Assembly (NCBI RefSeq): GCF_001457475.1
Contig: NZ_LN831029.1
Span: forward strand, 620,001-684,000
DNA: 64,000 bases
DNA from: Achromobacter xylosoxidans
Lineage (GTDB): Bacteria; Pseudomonadota; Gammaproteobacteria; Burkholderiales; Burkholderiaceae_B
Direction of reading: 5' to 3'
Below are positions 17,737 through 26,523 of this stretch, in pieces. Numbering within the stretch: the stretch's first letter is position 1; every line of letters begins with the position of its first letter. The notes under the pieces are model-generated. The model ran no database searches and was not told the DNA's origin. It worked only from the letters and a program-made list of their open reading frames with translations. The translations under genes and the position numbers were made by a program.

Positions 17737-18924
17737 ATGAACGGAAAACTATGGCGCCGGCGCGCGCTGGCGGCGCTGGTCGCGGTGGGCTGTATGACGG
17801 CGGCCGGCGGCGCGTCGGCGGCGGACAAGATCAAGGTCGGCCTGCTGACCACGCTGTCTGGACCGGGCGCGGCGCTGGGCAATGAGATCCGCGACGGCTT
17901 CAATCTTGCGCTGCAGCATACCGGCGGCAAGCTGGGCGGCCTGCCGGCCGAGGTGGTAGTGGCCGATGACCAGCAGAAGGCCGATGCCGGGCGCCAGGCG
18001 GTCGAGCGCCTGCTCAAGCGCGACAAGGTCGACGTCATGACGGGGATCGTGTTTTCCAATGTGCTGCTGCCGGTGATGCCGGCCATCCTGCAGTCGGGCA
18101 CGATCTACCTCAGCACCAACACCGGGCCCGAGAACTATGCCGGCGCGGGTTGCAATCCGAATTTCTTCGCGGTGGCCTGGCAGAACGAGGACATCCCGGC
18201 GGCGATGGGCAAGTACGCCGCCGACCAGGGTTTCAAGCGGGTGGCGCTGATCGCGCCGGATTATCCGGGCGGGCGAGAGTCGCTCAATGGCTTCAAGCGC
18301 CTGTACAAGGGCGGTCTGTCGGAAGAGATCTATACCCAGCTGGGCCAGCTCGACTACGGCGTCGAGATCACGCGGCTGCGCGCCAGCAAGCCCGACGCGG
18401 TGTTCTTCTTCCTGCCGGGCGGCATGGGCGTGAATTTCATCAAGCAGTTCAACGGCGCCGGCCTGGGCAAGGAGATCGTGCTGCTGGCGCCGGGCTTCTC
18501 GGGCGACGAGGATACGATCGCGGCGGTGGGCGCGCCGATCGAAGGCCTGCATAACTCGTCGCAATGGGCGGCCGACCTGGACAACCCGGCCAACCGCAAG
18601 TTCGTCGAGGACTTCAGGAAAACCTACAACCGCATCCCCACGCTGTACGCCTCGCAAGGCTACGACGCCGCCATGCTGCTGGACAGCGCGGTCAGGCAGA
18701 CCGGCGGCAAGCTGGGCGCCGATGCGCTGCGCCCGGCCCTGCGCCGCGCTGATTTCAAGTCGGTGCGCGGCGAATTCAAGTTCAATCGCAATCAGTACCC
18801 GATCCAGAACTACTACCTGCGCACCATCGTCAAGGGCGCGGACGGCAAGCTGGCCAACAAGCTGTCGGGCACGGTGCTGACGCAGTATCACGACCCGTTC
18901 GCCGCCGCCTGCCAGATGAAGTAA
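17737..18924 (+). CDS. periplasmic solute-binding protein, branched-chain amino acid type (Peripla_BP_6)
   Basis: A 395-residue secreted binding protein. The signal peptide covers about residues 1-28 (positively charged LWRRRALAAL, then a GGASAAD cleavage region). The mature part begins KIKVGLLTTLSGPGAALG, typical of LivJ/LivK-like proteins that bind amino acids, aromatic acids or amides. The ATG at 17737 gives the clean signal peptide; the open frame extends 26 codons upstream without one. No permease or ATPase gene is adjacent, so it must share a transporter encoded elsewhere. It leads an operon of aromatic-oxygenation genes, so an aromatic ligand is probable. The 262-base gap upstream separates it from the divergent AraC gene and should hold both promoters. 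Confidence 0.88.
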   Translation: MNGKLWRRRALAALVAVGCMTAAGGASAADKIKVGLLTTLSGPGAALGNEIRDGFNLALQHTGGKLGGLPAEVVVADDQQKADAGRQAVERLLKRDKVDVMTGIVFSNVLLPVMPAILQSGTIYLSTNTGPENYAGAGCNPNFFAVAWQNEDIPAAMGKYAADQGFKRVALIAPDYPGGRESLNGFKRLYKGGLSEEIYTQLGQLDYGVEITRLRASKPDAVFFFLPGGMGVNFIKQFNGAGLGKEIVLLAPGFSGDEDTIAAVGAPIEGLHNSSQWAADLDNPANRKFVEDFRKTYNRIPTLYASQGYDAAMLLDSAVRQTGGKLGADALRPALRRADFKSVRGEFKFNRNQYPIQNYYLRTIVKGADGKLANKLSGTVLTQYHDPFAAACQMK

Positions 18925-18965
18925 GGCAGGCGACGCACGCATCAGCACGCATCAAGGAGAGACGC

Positions 18966-20210
18966 ATGACCGCAACCATCACGACGCGCGAGGTGTCCAT
19001 CGCCTCGCACGACGGCAAATCATTCAGCGCCTACCTGGCCGTGCCGGCCTCGGGCCACGGACCCGGGCTGGTGCTGTGCCAGGAGATATTCGGCATCAAC
19101 GACTTCATGCGCCGCACCGCGCAGTCGCTGGCCGAGGAGGGCTACGTGGTGCTGGCGCCGGACCTGTTCTGGCGCCAGCAGCCCGGCATCCAGCTGACCG
19201 ACGGCCCGGCCGACATGCCGCGCGCCTTCGAGCTGTATCAGCGTTTCGACGTCGAGCTGGGCGTCAAGGACATCGCCGCGACCCTGGCGGCGCTGCGCGT
19301 CCTGCCCGAGCAGCAGGGCGGCGCCGGCGTGCTGGGCTATTGCCTGGGCGGCAAGCTGGCCTACCTGGCCGCCTGCCGCACCGATGCCGACGTGGCCATC
19401 GGCTACTACGGCGTGGGCATCGAGGACAGCCTGGAAGAAGCCGCCAACCTGCGCGGCCGGCTGGTGCTGCACATCGCCGAAAAGGACGGCTTCTGTCCGC
19501 CGCCGGCGCGCCAGCGCATCCTGGAGGCGCTGGGCGGCAAGGCCAACGTCGAGCTGTATGTATACCCCGGCATGGACCACGCCTTCGCCCGCACCGGCGG
19601 CGCGCACTATGACAAGCCGTCGGCGCTGATGGCGCACCAGCGCAGCATGGCCGCGCTGCAACGCGTGATCGGGCCGCAGTTCGATTATTCGTATCTGTGG
19701 GACAAGCACTGCGAATACGAGTTCGGCACCCGTGACGTGGCCGCGACCATGGCCACCATGGTGGCCGAGCCGTACGTCAACCACATCCCCACCATGACCG
19801 GCGGCGTGGGCTACCGCGAACTGTCGCGCTTCTATCAGCACCACTTCGTCAACAGCAATCCGCCCGACACCAGACTGGTGCCGTTGTCGCGCACCGTGGG
19901 CGCGACGCAGATCGTCGACGAACTGCTGTTCTGCTTCACTCACACCACCGAGATAGACTGGCTGCTGCCCGGCGTCGCGCCCACCGGCAAGTACGTCGAG
20001 ATCCCGCTGGTGGCCATCGTCAAGTTCCGCGGCGACAAGCTCTGCCACGAACACATCTACTGGGACCAGGCCAGCGTGCTGGTGCAGATTGGCGTGCTCG
20101 ATCCCAAGGGCCTGCCGGTGGCCGGCCGCGAGACCGCGCAGAAGCTGCTGGACGAGACCCTGCCTTCCAACACCCTGATGGCGCGCTGGAAAGACAGCGA
20201 GAACAAGTAG
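18966..20210 (+). CDS. dienelactone hydrolase fused to a SnoaL/NTF2-like domain
   Basis: A 414-residue two-domain protein. Residues 1 to about 235 are a dienelactone hydrolase: nucleophile motif GYCLGG, Asp in AEKDGFC, His in GMDHAF, and the E of CQEIFGIND that is typical of the family. Residues from about 240 form an NTF2/SnoaL-like domain (VAEPYVNHIPTMTGGVG, FYQHHFVN, DELLFCFTHTTEIDWLLPG, VAIVKFRGDKLCHEHIYWDQ). Fusions of this type are known as carboxymethylenebutenolidase-like proteins. CAAGGAGAG precedes the start. With the Rieske oxygenase downstream it may hydrolyse a ring-cleavage lactone, but the substrate is not known. Confidence 0.88.
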   Translation: MTATITTREVSIASHDGKSFSAYLAVPASGHGPGLVLCQEIFGINDFMRRTAQSLAEEGYVVLAPDLFWRQQPGIQLTDGPADMPRAFELYQRFDVELGVKDIAATLAALRVLPEQQGGAGVLGYCLGGKLAYLAACRTDADVAIGYYGVGIEDSLEEAANLRGRLVLHIAEKDGFCPPPARQRILEALGGKANVELYVYPGMDHAFARTGGAHYDKPSALMAHQRSMAALQRVIGPQFDYSYLWDKHCEYEFGTRDVAATMATMVAEPYVNHIPTMTGGVGYRELSRFYQHHFVNSNPPDTRLVPLSRTVGATQIVDELLFCFTHTTEIDWLLPGVAPTGKYVEIPLVAIVKFRGDKLCHEHIYWDQASVLVQIGVLDPKGLPVAGRETAQKLLDETLPSNTLMARWKDSENK

Positions 20211-20219
20211 GAGACCGCC

Positions 20220-21563
20220 ATGCCGTATAGCGATCAACAATTGGGCGAGATGGTGCGCGGCGACAGCGTGCACCGCGCCCTGTACACCGACCCGGCGATC
20301 TTCGAACTGGAGATGCAGCGCATCTACGGCCGCGCCTGGGTCTACGTCGGCCACGAAAGCCAGGTGCCCAAGACGGGCGACTATCACACCACGCGCCTGG
20401 GCGACCAGGACGTGCTGATGGTGCGCGCCAGCGACGGCCGCGTGCACGTCCTGTACAACCGCTGCCCGCACAAGGGCGCCAAGGTGGTGGCCGACGGCGA
20501 CGGCTGCGTCGGCAAGTTCTTCCGCTGCCCGTACCACGCCTGGACCTTCAAGCTCGATGGCAGCCATCTCGGCGTGCCGCTCAAGCAGGGGCTGGAAGGC
20601 ACCGCCTACGATCCCACCGACCCCGGCTTCTCCATGCGCCGCCTGCCGCGCGTGGAAAGCTATCGCGGCTTCGTCTTCGCCAGCCAGGCGCGCGACGGCC
20701 AGGGCCTGGCGGAATTCCTGGGCGGCGTGCGCTCGTCGATCGACAACCTGTGCGACCGCTCGCCGGTGGGCGAAGTGGAAGTGGCCGGCGGCATCTTCCG
20801 TGTGATGCAGCGCTCGAACTGGAAGGTGTTCTACGAGAACCTGCACGACACCATGCACGCCCGCGTGACGCACGAATCGTCCTTCGCCGCCGCCCGCGAC
20901 GAAGCCAAGGAGATCGGCGAGATGCCGTTCGAGCTGCACATCATGGACGGCAACGGCGAGCCCTACGAGTTCTGGGAAAAGCTGGAGCTGCGCGCCTACG
21001 ACAACGGCCACGGCTACATGGAAGGCATCTTCAACCCGGGCGCGGCCGAACGCGACCCGGTGTCGCGCGCCCATTTCGAGGCGCTGACCGCGGCCTACGG
21101 CGCAGACCGCGCCCGCGAGATCCTCGGCATGAACCGCCACAACACCGTCATCTACGGCAGCGGCTCGCCGCACACGGTGTTCCAGCAGTTCCGCGTGATC
21201 CGGCCGATCGCTGTCGACCGCACCCTGATCGAGATCCAGACGTTCCGCTGCAAGGGCGCGCCGGACGGCGTGTTCAAACGCGCCATGCTGTACGCCAACG
21301 TCATCAATTCGCCGTCGTCCAACGTCATGCCGGACGACATCGAGCTCTACAACCGCTGCCAGGAAGGCAACGCCACCCGTGGCGGCGAGTGGGTCAGCAT
21401 GCACCGCTACCATGGCACCGACCGCAGCGACGCCGACGGCATGGTGTCGGTCAACGGCACCAGCGAGCTGCCGATGCGCAACCAGTTCCGCGCCTGGAAA
21501 AACTACATGGAGGCCGGTCCCGTGGCGCCCGCACACGGCCAAGGAGAAGGCGCATGCTGCTAG
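20220..21563 (+). CDS. Rieske aromatic ring-hydroxylating oxygenase, alpha subunit
   Basis: A 447-residue terminal-oxygenase large subunit. The Rieske [2Fe-2S] ligands are CPHKGA and CPYHAW (about residues 82-107). The mononuclear iron site is the ENLHDTMHARVTH stretch, with D-x2-H-x4-H spacing. TAGGAGA precedes the ATG at 20220. It pairs with the small subunit gene that overlaps its 3' end. Related enzymes dihydroxylate benzoate-, anthranilate- or terephthalate-like acids. No reductase or ferredoxin gene is nearby. Confidence 0.92.
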   Translation: MPYSDQQLGEMVRGDSVHRALYTDPAIFELEMQRIYGRAWVYVGHESQVPKTGDYHTTRLGDQDVLMVRASDGRVHVLYNRCPHKGAKVVADGDGCVGKFFRCPYHAWTFKLDGSHLGVPLKQGLEGTAYDPTDPGFSMRRLPRVESYRGFVFASQARDGQGLAEFLGGVRSSIDNLCDRSPVGEVEVAGGIFRVMQRSNWKVFYENLHDTMHARVTHESSFAAARDEAKEIGEMPFELHIMDGNGEPYEFWEKLELRAYDNGHGYMEGIFNPGAAERDPVSRAHFEALTAAYGADRAREILGMNRHNTVIYGSGSPHTVFQQFRVIRPIAVDRTLIEIQTFRCKGAPDGVFKRAMLYANVINSPSSNVMPDDIELYNRCQEGNATRGGEWVSMHRYHGTDRSDADGMVSVNGTSELPMRNQFRAWKNYMEAGPVAPAHGQGEGACC

Positions 21564-22087
21564 ACCTGGAATTCGACGTATCCACCGCCAACCTGGCGCC
21601 GGCCGACGTGCCGGCCGAGGCCTATCACCGCATCGCCCAGTTCCTGTACCGCGAGGCGCGGCTGCTAGACGAGCGCCGCTACGACGACTGGCAGTCGCTG
21701 TGGACTGACGACGGCATGTACTGGATGCCGCGCGAACCGGGCCAGTCCAGCCCCTACGACCACATCTCGCTGTTCTGGGAAGACCGCATGCTGCGCGACG
21801 TGCGCATCCGCCGGCTGCAACACCCGCGCAACTGGTCGCAGCAGCCGCCCACGCGCAGCGCGCGGCTGGTGGGCGCGGTGCAGGTCGAGGGCGTGGACGC
21901 CGGCGGCAACCTGGTGGTGCACTCGGCATTCCAGATGACCGAATGGCGCAAGCGCCAGCCGCGCCAGCTGGCGGGACGCTACACCCATAAGCTGGCCGCC
22001 GACGGCGACAGCTGGCGCATCCGCATGAAGCGCGTTGACCTGGTGAACTGCGACGACGCGCACGACGTGTTCGAGGTGTTCGTGTGA
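21554..22087 (+). CDS. Rieske ring-hydroxylating oxygenase, beta subunit
   Basis: A 177-residue small subunit of the NTF2-like fold: FLYREARLLDERRYDDWQSL, DGMYWMPREPGQ, ISLFWEDRMLRDVRIRRL and WRIRMKRVDLVNCD are the usual family blocks. The ATG at 21554, behind AAGGAGAAGG, lies inside the alpha gene in another frame and overlaps its stop by ten bases, which implies translational coupling of the two subunits. It stabilises the alpha3beta3 oxygenase. Confidence 0.92.
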   Translation: MLLDLEFDVSTANLAPADVPAEAYHRIAQFLYREARLLDERRYDDWQSLWTDDGMYWMPREPGQSSPYDHISLFWEDRMLRDVRIRRLQHPRNWSQQPPTRSARLVGAVQVEGVDAGGNLVVHSAFQMTEWRKRQPRQLAGRYTHKLAADGDSWRIRMKRVDLVNCDDAHDVFEVFV

Positions 22088-22695
22088 GCGCGATCGACGC
22101 CGCGGTGCTGGCGCTGCACTACCAGAACGACGTGCTGCATCCCGAAGGCAAGATCCGCGTCGGGCTGGACGCCGATGGCGCGGTGCGCCAGCGCCTGCTG
22201 CGTGGCGCCGCCGACCTGCTCGACGGCGCCCGTAGCCATGGCCTGCCGATCGTGCACGTGCGCATCGCCTTCAGGCCCGACTATGCCGACCTGCTGCCCA
22301 ACTGCGACATCTTCCGCAACGTCGCCAGCATCGGCGCCGTGGCCGAGGGGCAATGGGGCAGCGCCTTCTACGACGGCCTGCAACCGCTGGCCGGCAGCCC
22401 GCGCGAGTTCGTGGTCAAGCACACCCGCATCAGCGCCTTCTACGGCACGCCGCTGGAAGAGACGCTGCGGCTGCTGGGCGCGCGCCGGCTGGTGGTGGCG
22501 GGCGTGGCCACCCACTCGGTGGTCGAGGGCACCGTGCGGCATGCGGCGGATATCGGTTTCAATGTCATGGTGGCCGAAGACGCCTGCGCCTCGGCCGATC
22601 CGGCGGTGCATGACGCTTCGCTGGCCAGCATGCGCCTGATCGCGCAGACCGGCTCGGTGGCGCAGGCGGTGCGCTGGGCGGCCACCGCGCACTGA
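22084..22695 (+). CDS. isochorismatase-like hydrolase lacking the usual Asp and Cys
   Basis: A 203-residue protein with the isochorismatase/cysteine-hydrolase fold. The usual first-strand motif DxQND reads LALHYQNDV (His instead of Asp). The conserved Lys is present in VVKHTRISAFYGTPLE. The nucleophile motif usually read as TNxCVExT is THSVVEGT here, so the Cys is replaced by Val. It is therefore unlikely to be a cysteine amidase and may be an isochorismatase-type or unexplored enzyme. The GTG start overlaps the preceding stop (GTGA). Confidence 0.8.
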   Translation: MSAIDAAVLALHYQNDVLHPEGKIRVGLDADGAVRQRLLRGAADLLDGARSHGLPIVHVRIAFRPDYADLLPNCDIFRNVASIGAVAEGQWGSAFYDGLQPLAGSPREFVVKHTRISAFYGTPLEETLRLLGARRLVVAGVATHSVVEGTVRHAADIGFNVMVAEDACASADPAVHDASLASMRLIAQTGSVAQAVRWAATAH

Positions 22696-22709
22696 ACGAA
22701 GGACACATC

Positions 22710-23516
22710 ATGGATTTTTCCGGCTTTCCCGGCCTGGCCGGCAAGACCGCCATCGTCACCGGCAGCACGCAGGGCCTGGGCGCGGACATCGCGCGCGGGC
22801 TGGCGGCGGCCGGCGCCAACGTGGTGCTGGTGGGGCGCAACGCGCAGGCGGGGCAGGCGTTGGCCGCCGCCCTGGGCGACCGCGCGTTGTTCCACGAGAC
22901 CGACATCGGCCAGGACGACCAGATCCGCCACTGCCTGAATGCCGCGCTGGCGCGCTTCGGCCGCGTCGACATCCTGGTGAACAACGCCTGCCAGTACAAC
23001 GATCGCGGGCTGGCCTCCAGCCGCGAGGAATGGCACGCCACGCTCGACACCAACCTGGTGTCGGCCGCCATCTTCACGCAGATGGCGGCGCCGCTGCTGC
23101 CGCGCGGCGGCGTGGTGGTCAACCTGGGCAGCACCGGCGGCAAGTTCGGCGCGGCCGGGCGCGCGCTGTATCCGGCCTCCAAGGCGGCCTTGCTGCAGAT
23201 CACCAAGAACTTCGCCGTGGAACTGGCGCCGGCCGGCATCCGCGTGCTGGCGGTGTCGCCGGCCTGGACCTGGTCTCCGTCGGTCGAACAACTGGCCGGC
23301 GGCTCGCGCGAAGCCGCCGACGCGGTCGGCGCGCACTTCCATCCGCTGGGCCGGGTCGGCTCGGGCGAGGAGATCGCGGCGGCGGTGTGTTTCGCCTGCT
23401 CCGACGCGGCCTCGTGGATGACGGGCGTGGATATCCCGGTGGACGGCGGTTTCTCGATCCTGGGGCCGGACCGCGGCATTTCGCCGCGCGCCTGGTTCAA
23501 GCAGTTGGCGCCCTGA
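22710..23516 (+). CDS. SDR-family oxidoreductase (candidate cis-diol dehydrogenase)
   Basis: A 268-residue short-chain dehydrogenase. TGSTQGLGADIA binds the cofactor, the usual NNAG is NNAC, the catalytic Ser lies in NLGSTGGKFG, and YPASK is the YxxxK pair. The C-terminal VDGGFSILG is typical. It lies 14 bases after the isochorismatase-like gene, last in an operon with a Rieske oxygenase, so re-aromatising a cis-dihydrodiol is a reasonable guess. Confidence 0.86.
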   Translation: MDFSGFPGLAGKTAIVTGSTQGLGADIARGLAAAGANVVLVGRNAQAGQALAAALGDRALFHETDIGQDDQIRHCLNAALARFGRVDILVNNACQYNDRGLASSREEWHATLDTNLVSAAIFTQMAAPLLPRGGVVVNLGSTGGKFGAAGRALYPASKAALLQITKNFAVELAPAGIRVLAVSPAWTWSPSVEQLAGGSREAADAVGAHFHPLGRVGSGEEIAAAVCFACSDAASWMTGVDIPVDGGFSILGPDRGISPRAWFKQLAP

Positions 23517-23646
23517 GGCGGGCTGCCGGCCGGAGGGACGCGGGATCGGACCGCGCGGGCATGGCCGGCATCGCGCCGCGATCCCGGCGCGGGCCGGGGG
23601 GCGCCGGGGCGTGATGCCGGGGGCCGGCCAGGCCGCGGGGCGCGCG

Positions 23647-25374
23647 TCAGCGGATGACGATCTCGCCTTCTTCCAGGGCGGCCTTGCCTCCCACCTGGTC
23701 TTCCAGGAATTCCTGCATGCGGTTGCCCACCTGGATCTTGGTGCCGCCGCAAAAGCGCCGCGCGGCGATGATGGTGGCCGTATGCAGCGGCTGCAGGTCG
23801 CGGATCAGCTGGGCTTCTTCCTCGTCCAGTTCGATCAGGTCGCGGCCCAGCTTGGTGTGGGTGTTGCGGGCGCGCTCGACCACGTCGCCGGCGGCGCGCC
23901 CGGGGTTGGCGTGCAGGAACAGCAGCAGCTGTTCGAGCTTGGCCTTTTCCTCGTTCATCTTCAGGCGCTTGCGCGTCAGCGCCGAACGCTTGATGTCGGC
24001 ATGCGGATCCAGGCCGGCCTGCACCAGCGTGGGCACGCCCGCCGGCGAACCGATGGTGCCGGCGCGCACCGATTGCAGGGCGCGGGTCTGGCCGCCGGTG
24101 ATGGCGGTCTGCTGGGTATTGGGCGGGCCGACGTTGACGCTGCCGCCGGCGGCGATGCTGCTCTGGCGGATCTCGCGTTCCACTTCCACGTTCTGGCCGG
24201 CGCTGATGATGGCGTTGGTGATGAAGCGGGCCCGCACTTCGCCGCCACAGACGATGTGGGCAGTGCGCGCGGCGGTGTTGGCGGCTCCGCCACCGGCGCC
24301 GTCCGCCACGGCCTCGGCCATGCCGATGATGCCGCCTTTGACCGTGACGTTGCCGCCGGCCTCGACCAGCGCGGCCTCCATGGTGCCGTTGACGACCACG
24401 TCGCCGGTCACCCGCACTTCCATGGTGGCGCTGATGTCGCCGCGCACCTGCAGCGAACCCTGGAAGTTGATGTTGCCGGTGGACAGGTCGACCGCGTCGA
24501 CCTCGACCACCGGATTGACCTGCGCGCCCTGGTGGATCAGCTTGGGCGAGCCGGCGATGGCGGCGCGCAGCAGGTTGGGGTCTTCCGGATCGATCTCGAC
24601 GCCGGACATCTCGGCATTGAACGGCGTGTCGGGCAGTTCATCCGGCAGCACCGGCTGGCCCAGCACGTTGCAGCCGTCGATGCCGGGCAGCGGCGGAATG
24701 CGGCGCATCAGCGGCATGCCCGGGGTCACCAGCAACAGGCTGCCGAGGTCGCGGTAGTCGATCTGGGCCAGTTCGTCGATTTCCTGCGCGCGCGGCTTCA
24801 GGCGGTCCAGCAGGCTCTCGAAGCGGGTCGGGGTGCCGCGCGTGGGCGGCGTGCCTTGCGCGATCAGCACGGTCTGCGCGCCGCCGCGCTCGACGGCTTC
24901 GGCCAGTTCCTTTTCCAGCACGCCGTGGACGATGCCCTGGTCGGCGATGGCCTGGCGCAGCACGGCCAGGGCCACCGGCTTGCCGCCCTTGGGCGGATGC
25001 AGCGTGACCAGGGCGGACATGCAGGTCGCGTCCACTTCCAGGTCGAACGAACCGTCGATCAGCTTGCCCACCGGCACCTGGACCGGTTCGGCGGCGTGGC
25101 GGCACAGGTCGATGAAGGCGATGACGGCGTGGTTGTCCAGCGCCTCCGTCGACCAGCCCTGGGCAGTGGCCAGGGCGGCCAGGGTATCCCAGCTGGGCAG
25201 GGTGGCGGCCAGCGGAGCGGCGATGACGGTGTCCGAGGCTTCGGCCGATTCGCCTTCGGACGGCGCGGCCGGGGGCGCGTTGGCGCCCTCCGGGGCGGAT
25301 GGCGGCGTGTAGATCGCCGTCAGGACGTTGGTAGTGGCATCCAGCACCAGCTGGAGCGTGTTGTCTGCGCCCAT
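23647..25374 (-). CDS. FapA-family DUF342 protein (polymer-forming, beta-helix)
   Basis: A 575-residue cytoplasmic protein. An acidic linker (PEGANAPPAAPSEGESAEAS) follows the first 25 residues. The central DUF342 region is rich in G-N-V-x-V-x-G repeats (STGNINFQGSLQVRGDISAT, VTGDVVVNGTMEAALVEAGG), which predicts a right-handed beta-helix. A coiled coil follows (LTRKRLKMNEEKAKLEQLLL and QLIRDLQPL region), then a short C-terminal strand domain. FapA in Vibrio has been tied to flagellar assembly; no flagellar gene is seen here. GGAGGCGGAG precedes the ATG at 25374. The 23517-23646 gap before its 3' end shows only GC-rich sequence. Confidence 0.86.
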   Translation of the reverse strand: MGADNTLQLVLDATTNVLTAIYTPPSAPEGANAPPAAPSEGESAEASDTVIAAPLAATLPSWDTLAALATAQGWSTEALDNHAVIAFIDLCRHAAEPVQVPVGKLIDGSFDLEVDATCMSALVTLHPPKGGKPVALAVLRQAIADQGIVHGVLEKELAEAVERGGAQTVLIAQGTPPTRGTPTRFESLLDRLKPRAQEIDELAQIDYRDLGSLLLVTPGMPLMRRIPPLPGIDGCNVLGQPVLPDELPDTPFNAEMSGVEIDPEDPNLLRAAIAGSPKLIHQGAQVNPVVEVDAVDLSTGNINFQGSLQVRGDISATMEVRVTGDVVVNGTMEAALVEAGGNVTVKGGIIGMAEAVADGAGGGAANTAARTAHIVCGGEVRARFITNAIISAGQNVEVEREIRQSSIAAGGSVNVGPPNTQQTAITGGQTRALQSVRAGTIGSPAGVPTLVQAGLDPHADIKRSALTRKRLKMNEEKAKLEQLLLFLHANPGRAAGDVVERARNTHTKLGRDLIELDEEEAQLIRDLQPLHTATIIAARRFCGGTKIQVGNRMQEFLEDQVGGKAALEEGEIVIR

Positions 25375-25463
25375 CTCCGCCTCCCGCCCGGCGGTCTGCG
25401 CCGGGTTCCATTCATTTAGTAATTAAACGAAATATTGCGACATGTTAACCCATGAATCCGGGG

Positions 25464-25477
25464 CTACTGCGCAGTAG
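25464..25477. promoter_or_regulatory. perfect 14-base palindrome in divergent gap
   Basis: CTACTGCGCAGTAG lies in the 305-base gap between the divergent fapA-like and lytic transglycosylase genes, near an AT-rich tract (25417-25450) that could hold the fapA-side promoter. It is an operator candidate. No other structure was seen in this gap. Confidence 0.4.
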
Positions 25478-25679
25478 AAGGGGGCTGGAGGGCATAAAAA
25501 GATGTAGGTCCGGCCCTTATTTCAGACGGATTGCCGCCCGAGTCGCTGGGGGGGCGGGGCGCGCTCGAACCGCAACGCCAGCGCGTCCTAGTCCATAGGC
25601 AGGAGCGACAAAGCGCGCGCAGCGGCTCAGCATAGGCGTTCGATCCCGCGTCCCCGGACGCCGCCGGAGCCTCGATGCC

Positions 25680-26423
25680 ATGTCATCCCCCTTTTCCTTC
25701 CCGTCGGCCAGGCCGCGCCGCTGTCGTGGGCGCGTGGCCGGCCTGGTGATCGCGGCCCTGGTGGCCGGGGTGGCGGCGCTGGCGCCCGCCGGCGGCGCCA
25801 GCGCCGCAGAAATTTATCGTTACAAAGATCCGTTCGGCGTCTGGCGCGCCATGAAGGTGCCCAATGGCTATGCCAAGTATTACAAGCGCGCCCAGGTCCG
25901 CACCGCGCCGCGCGGCTCCCGCCTCAAAGTCTGCCTGGACTGCGAACCGCGTGCGGGTGACGGCGCGAGCCTGCTGACCCTGGGCGATCGCGCCGCCCGT
26001 TGGCGGGCGGCGCCGCCGTCCACCGCGCATGACGAATTGATCGCGCAGGCAGCCAGGGATTCAGGCGTGGACCGGGCTTTGCTGACCGCCGTCATCGCGG
26101 TGGAATCCGGGTTCCGCAGCGATGCGCGCTCGCCCAAGGGGGCGCTGGGCCTGATGCAACTGATGCCGGCGACGGCGGCGACCCTGCTGGTGTCGGACGA
26201 CATCGAGCGGGCGCTGGTGGATCCGGCCACCAACGTGAAGGCGGGTTCAAGCCTGCTGCGGCGCCTGATCGACCAGTATCCCAACCGCCTGGACCTGGCG
26301 CTGGCGGCCTACAACGCGGGCGAGGGCGCGGTGCGCAAGTACGACGCGGTGCCGCCCTATGCCGAGACCCAGCAGTACGTGCGCAACGTCACGGCGCTGT
26401 ACCAGCAATACAAGACACCCTAG
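25680..26423 (+). CDS. secreted SLT-domain lytic transglycosylase
   Basis: A 247-residue exported protein. A signal segment (VAGLVIAALVAGVAALAPAG, then GASAAE) is followed by a DUF4124-like stretch (EIYRYKDPFGVWRAMKVPNG) and a soluble lytic transglycosylase domain from about residue 120. The catalytic Glu lies in IAVESGFRSDARS; ALGLMQLMPATA and LAAYNAGEGAVRKY are standard goose-lysozyme-like motifs. It cleaves peptidoglycan glycan strands in the periplasm. It converges with hemL. Confidence 0.9.
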   Translation: MSSPFSFPSARPRRCRGRVAGLVIAALVAGVAALAPAGGASAAEIYRYKDPFGVWRAMKVPNGYAKYYKRAQVRTAPRGSRLKVCLDCEPRAGDGASLLTLGDRAARWRAAPPSTAHDELIAQAARDSGVDRALLTAVIAVESGFRSDARSPKGALGLMQLMPATAATLLVSDDIERALVDPATNVKAGSSLLRRLIDQYPNRLDLALAAYNAGEGAVRKYDAVPPYAETQQYVRNVTALYQQYKTP

Positions 26424-26432
26424 GGCTGGATA

Positions 26433-26472
26433 CAAAAACGCCCCGCAAGCCCTTCCAGGGCCGCCAGGGCGT
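26433..26472 (-). terminator. rho-independent terminator of the thiD-thiE-hemL operon
   Basis: On the minus strand ACGCCC (from 26472) pairs with GGGCGT (to 26438) over a GC-rich loop and is followed by TTTTT. It lies about 50 bases after the hemL stop. Confidence 0.7.
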
Positions 26473-26523
26473 GTTGCAGCGCGTTCGGCAGGCCGGGACC
26501 CGCCGGCGCGCTTCGCGCCGCGC

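Noticed and set aside
19020..21929. 969-codon minus-strand open frame
   Set aside because: It runs antisense to the dienelactone hydrolase and Rieske genes, has Ala/Val/His-rich composition and no recognisable domain.
23611..25419. 602-codon plus-strand frame
   Set aside because: Antisense shadow of the DUF342 gene; Gly/Gln/His-rich with no domain.
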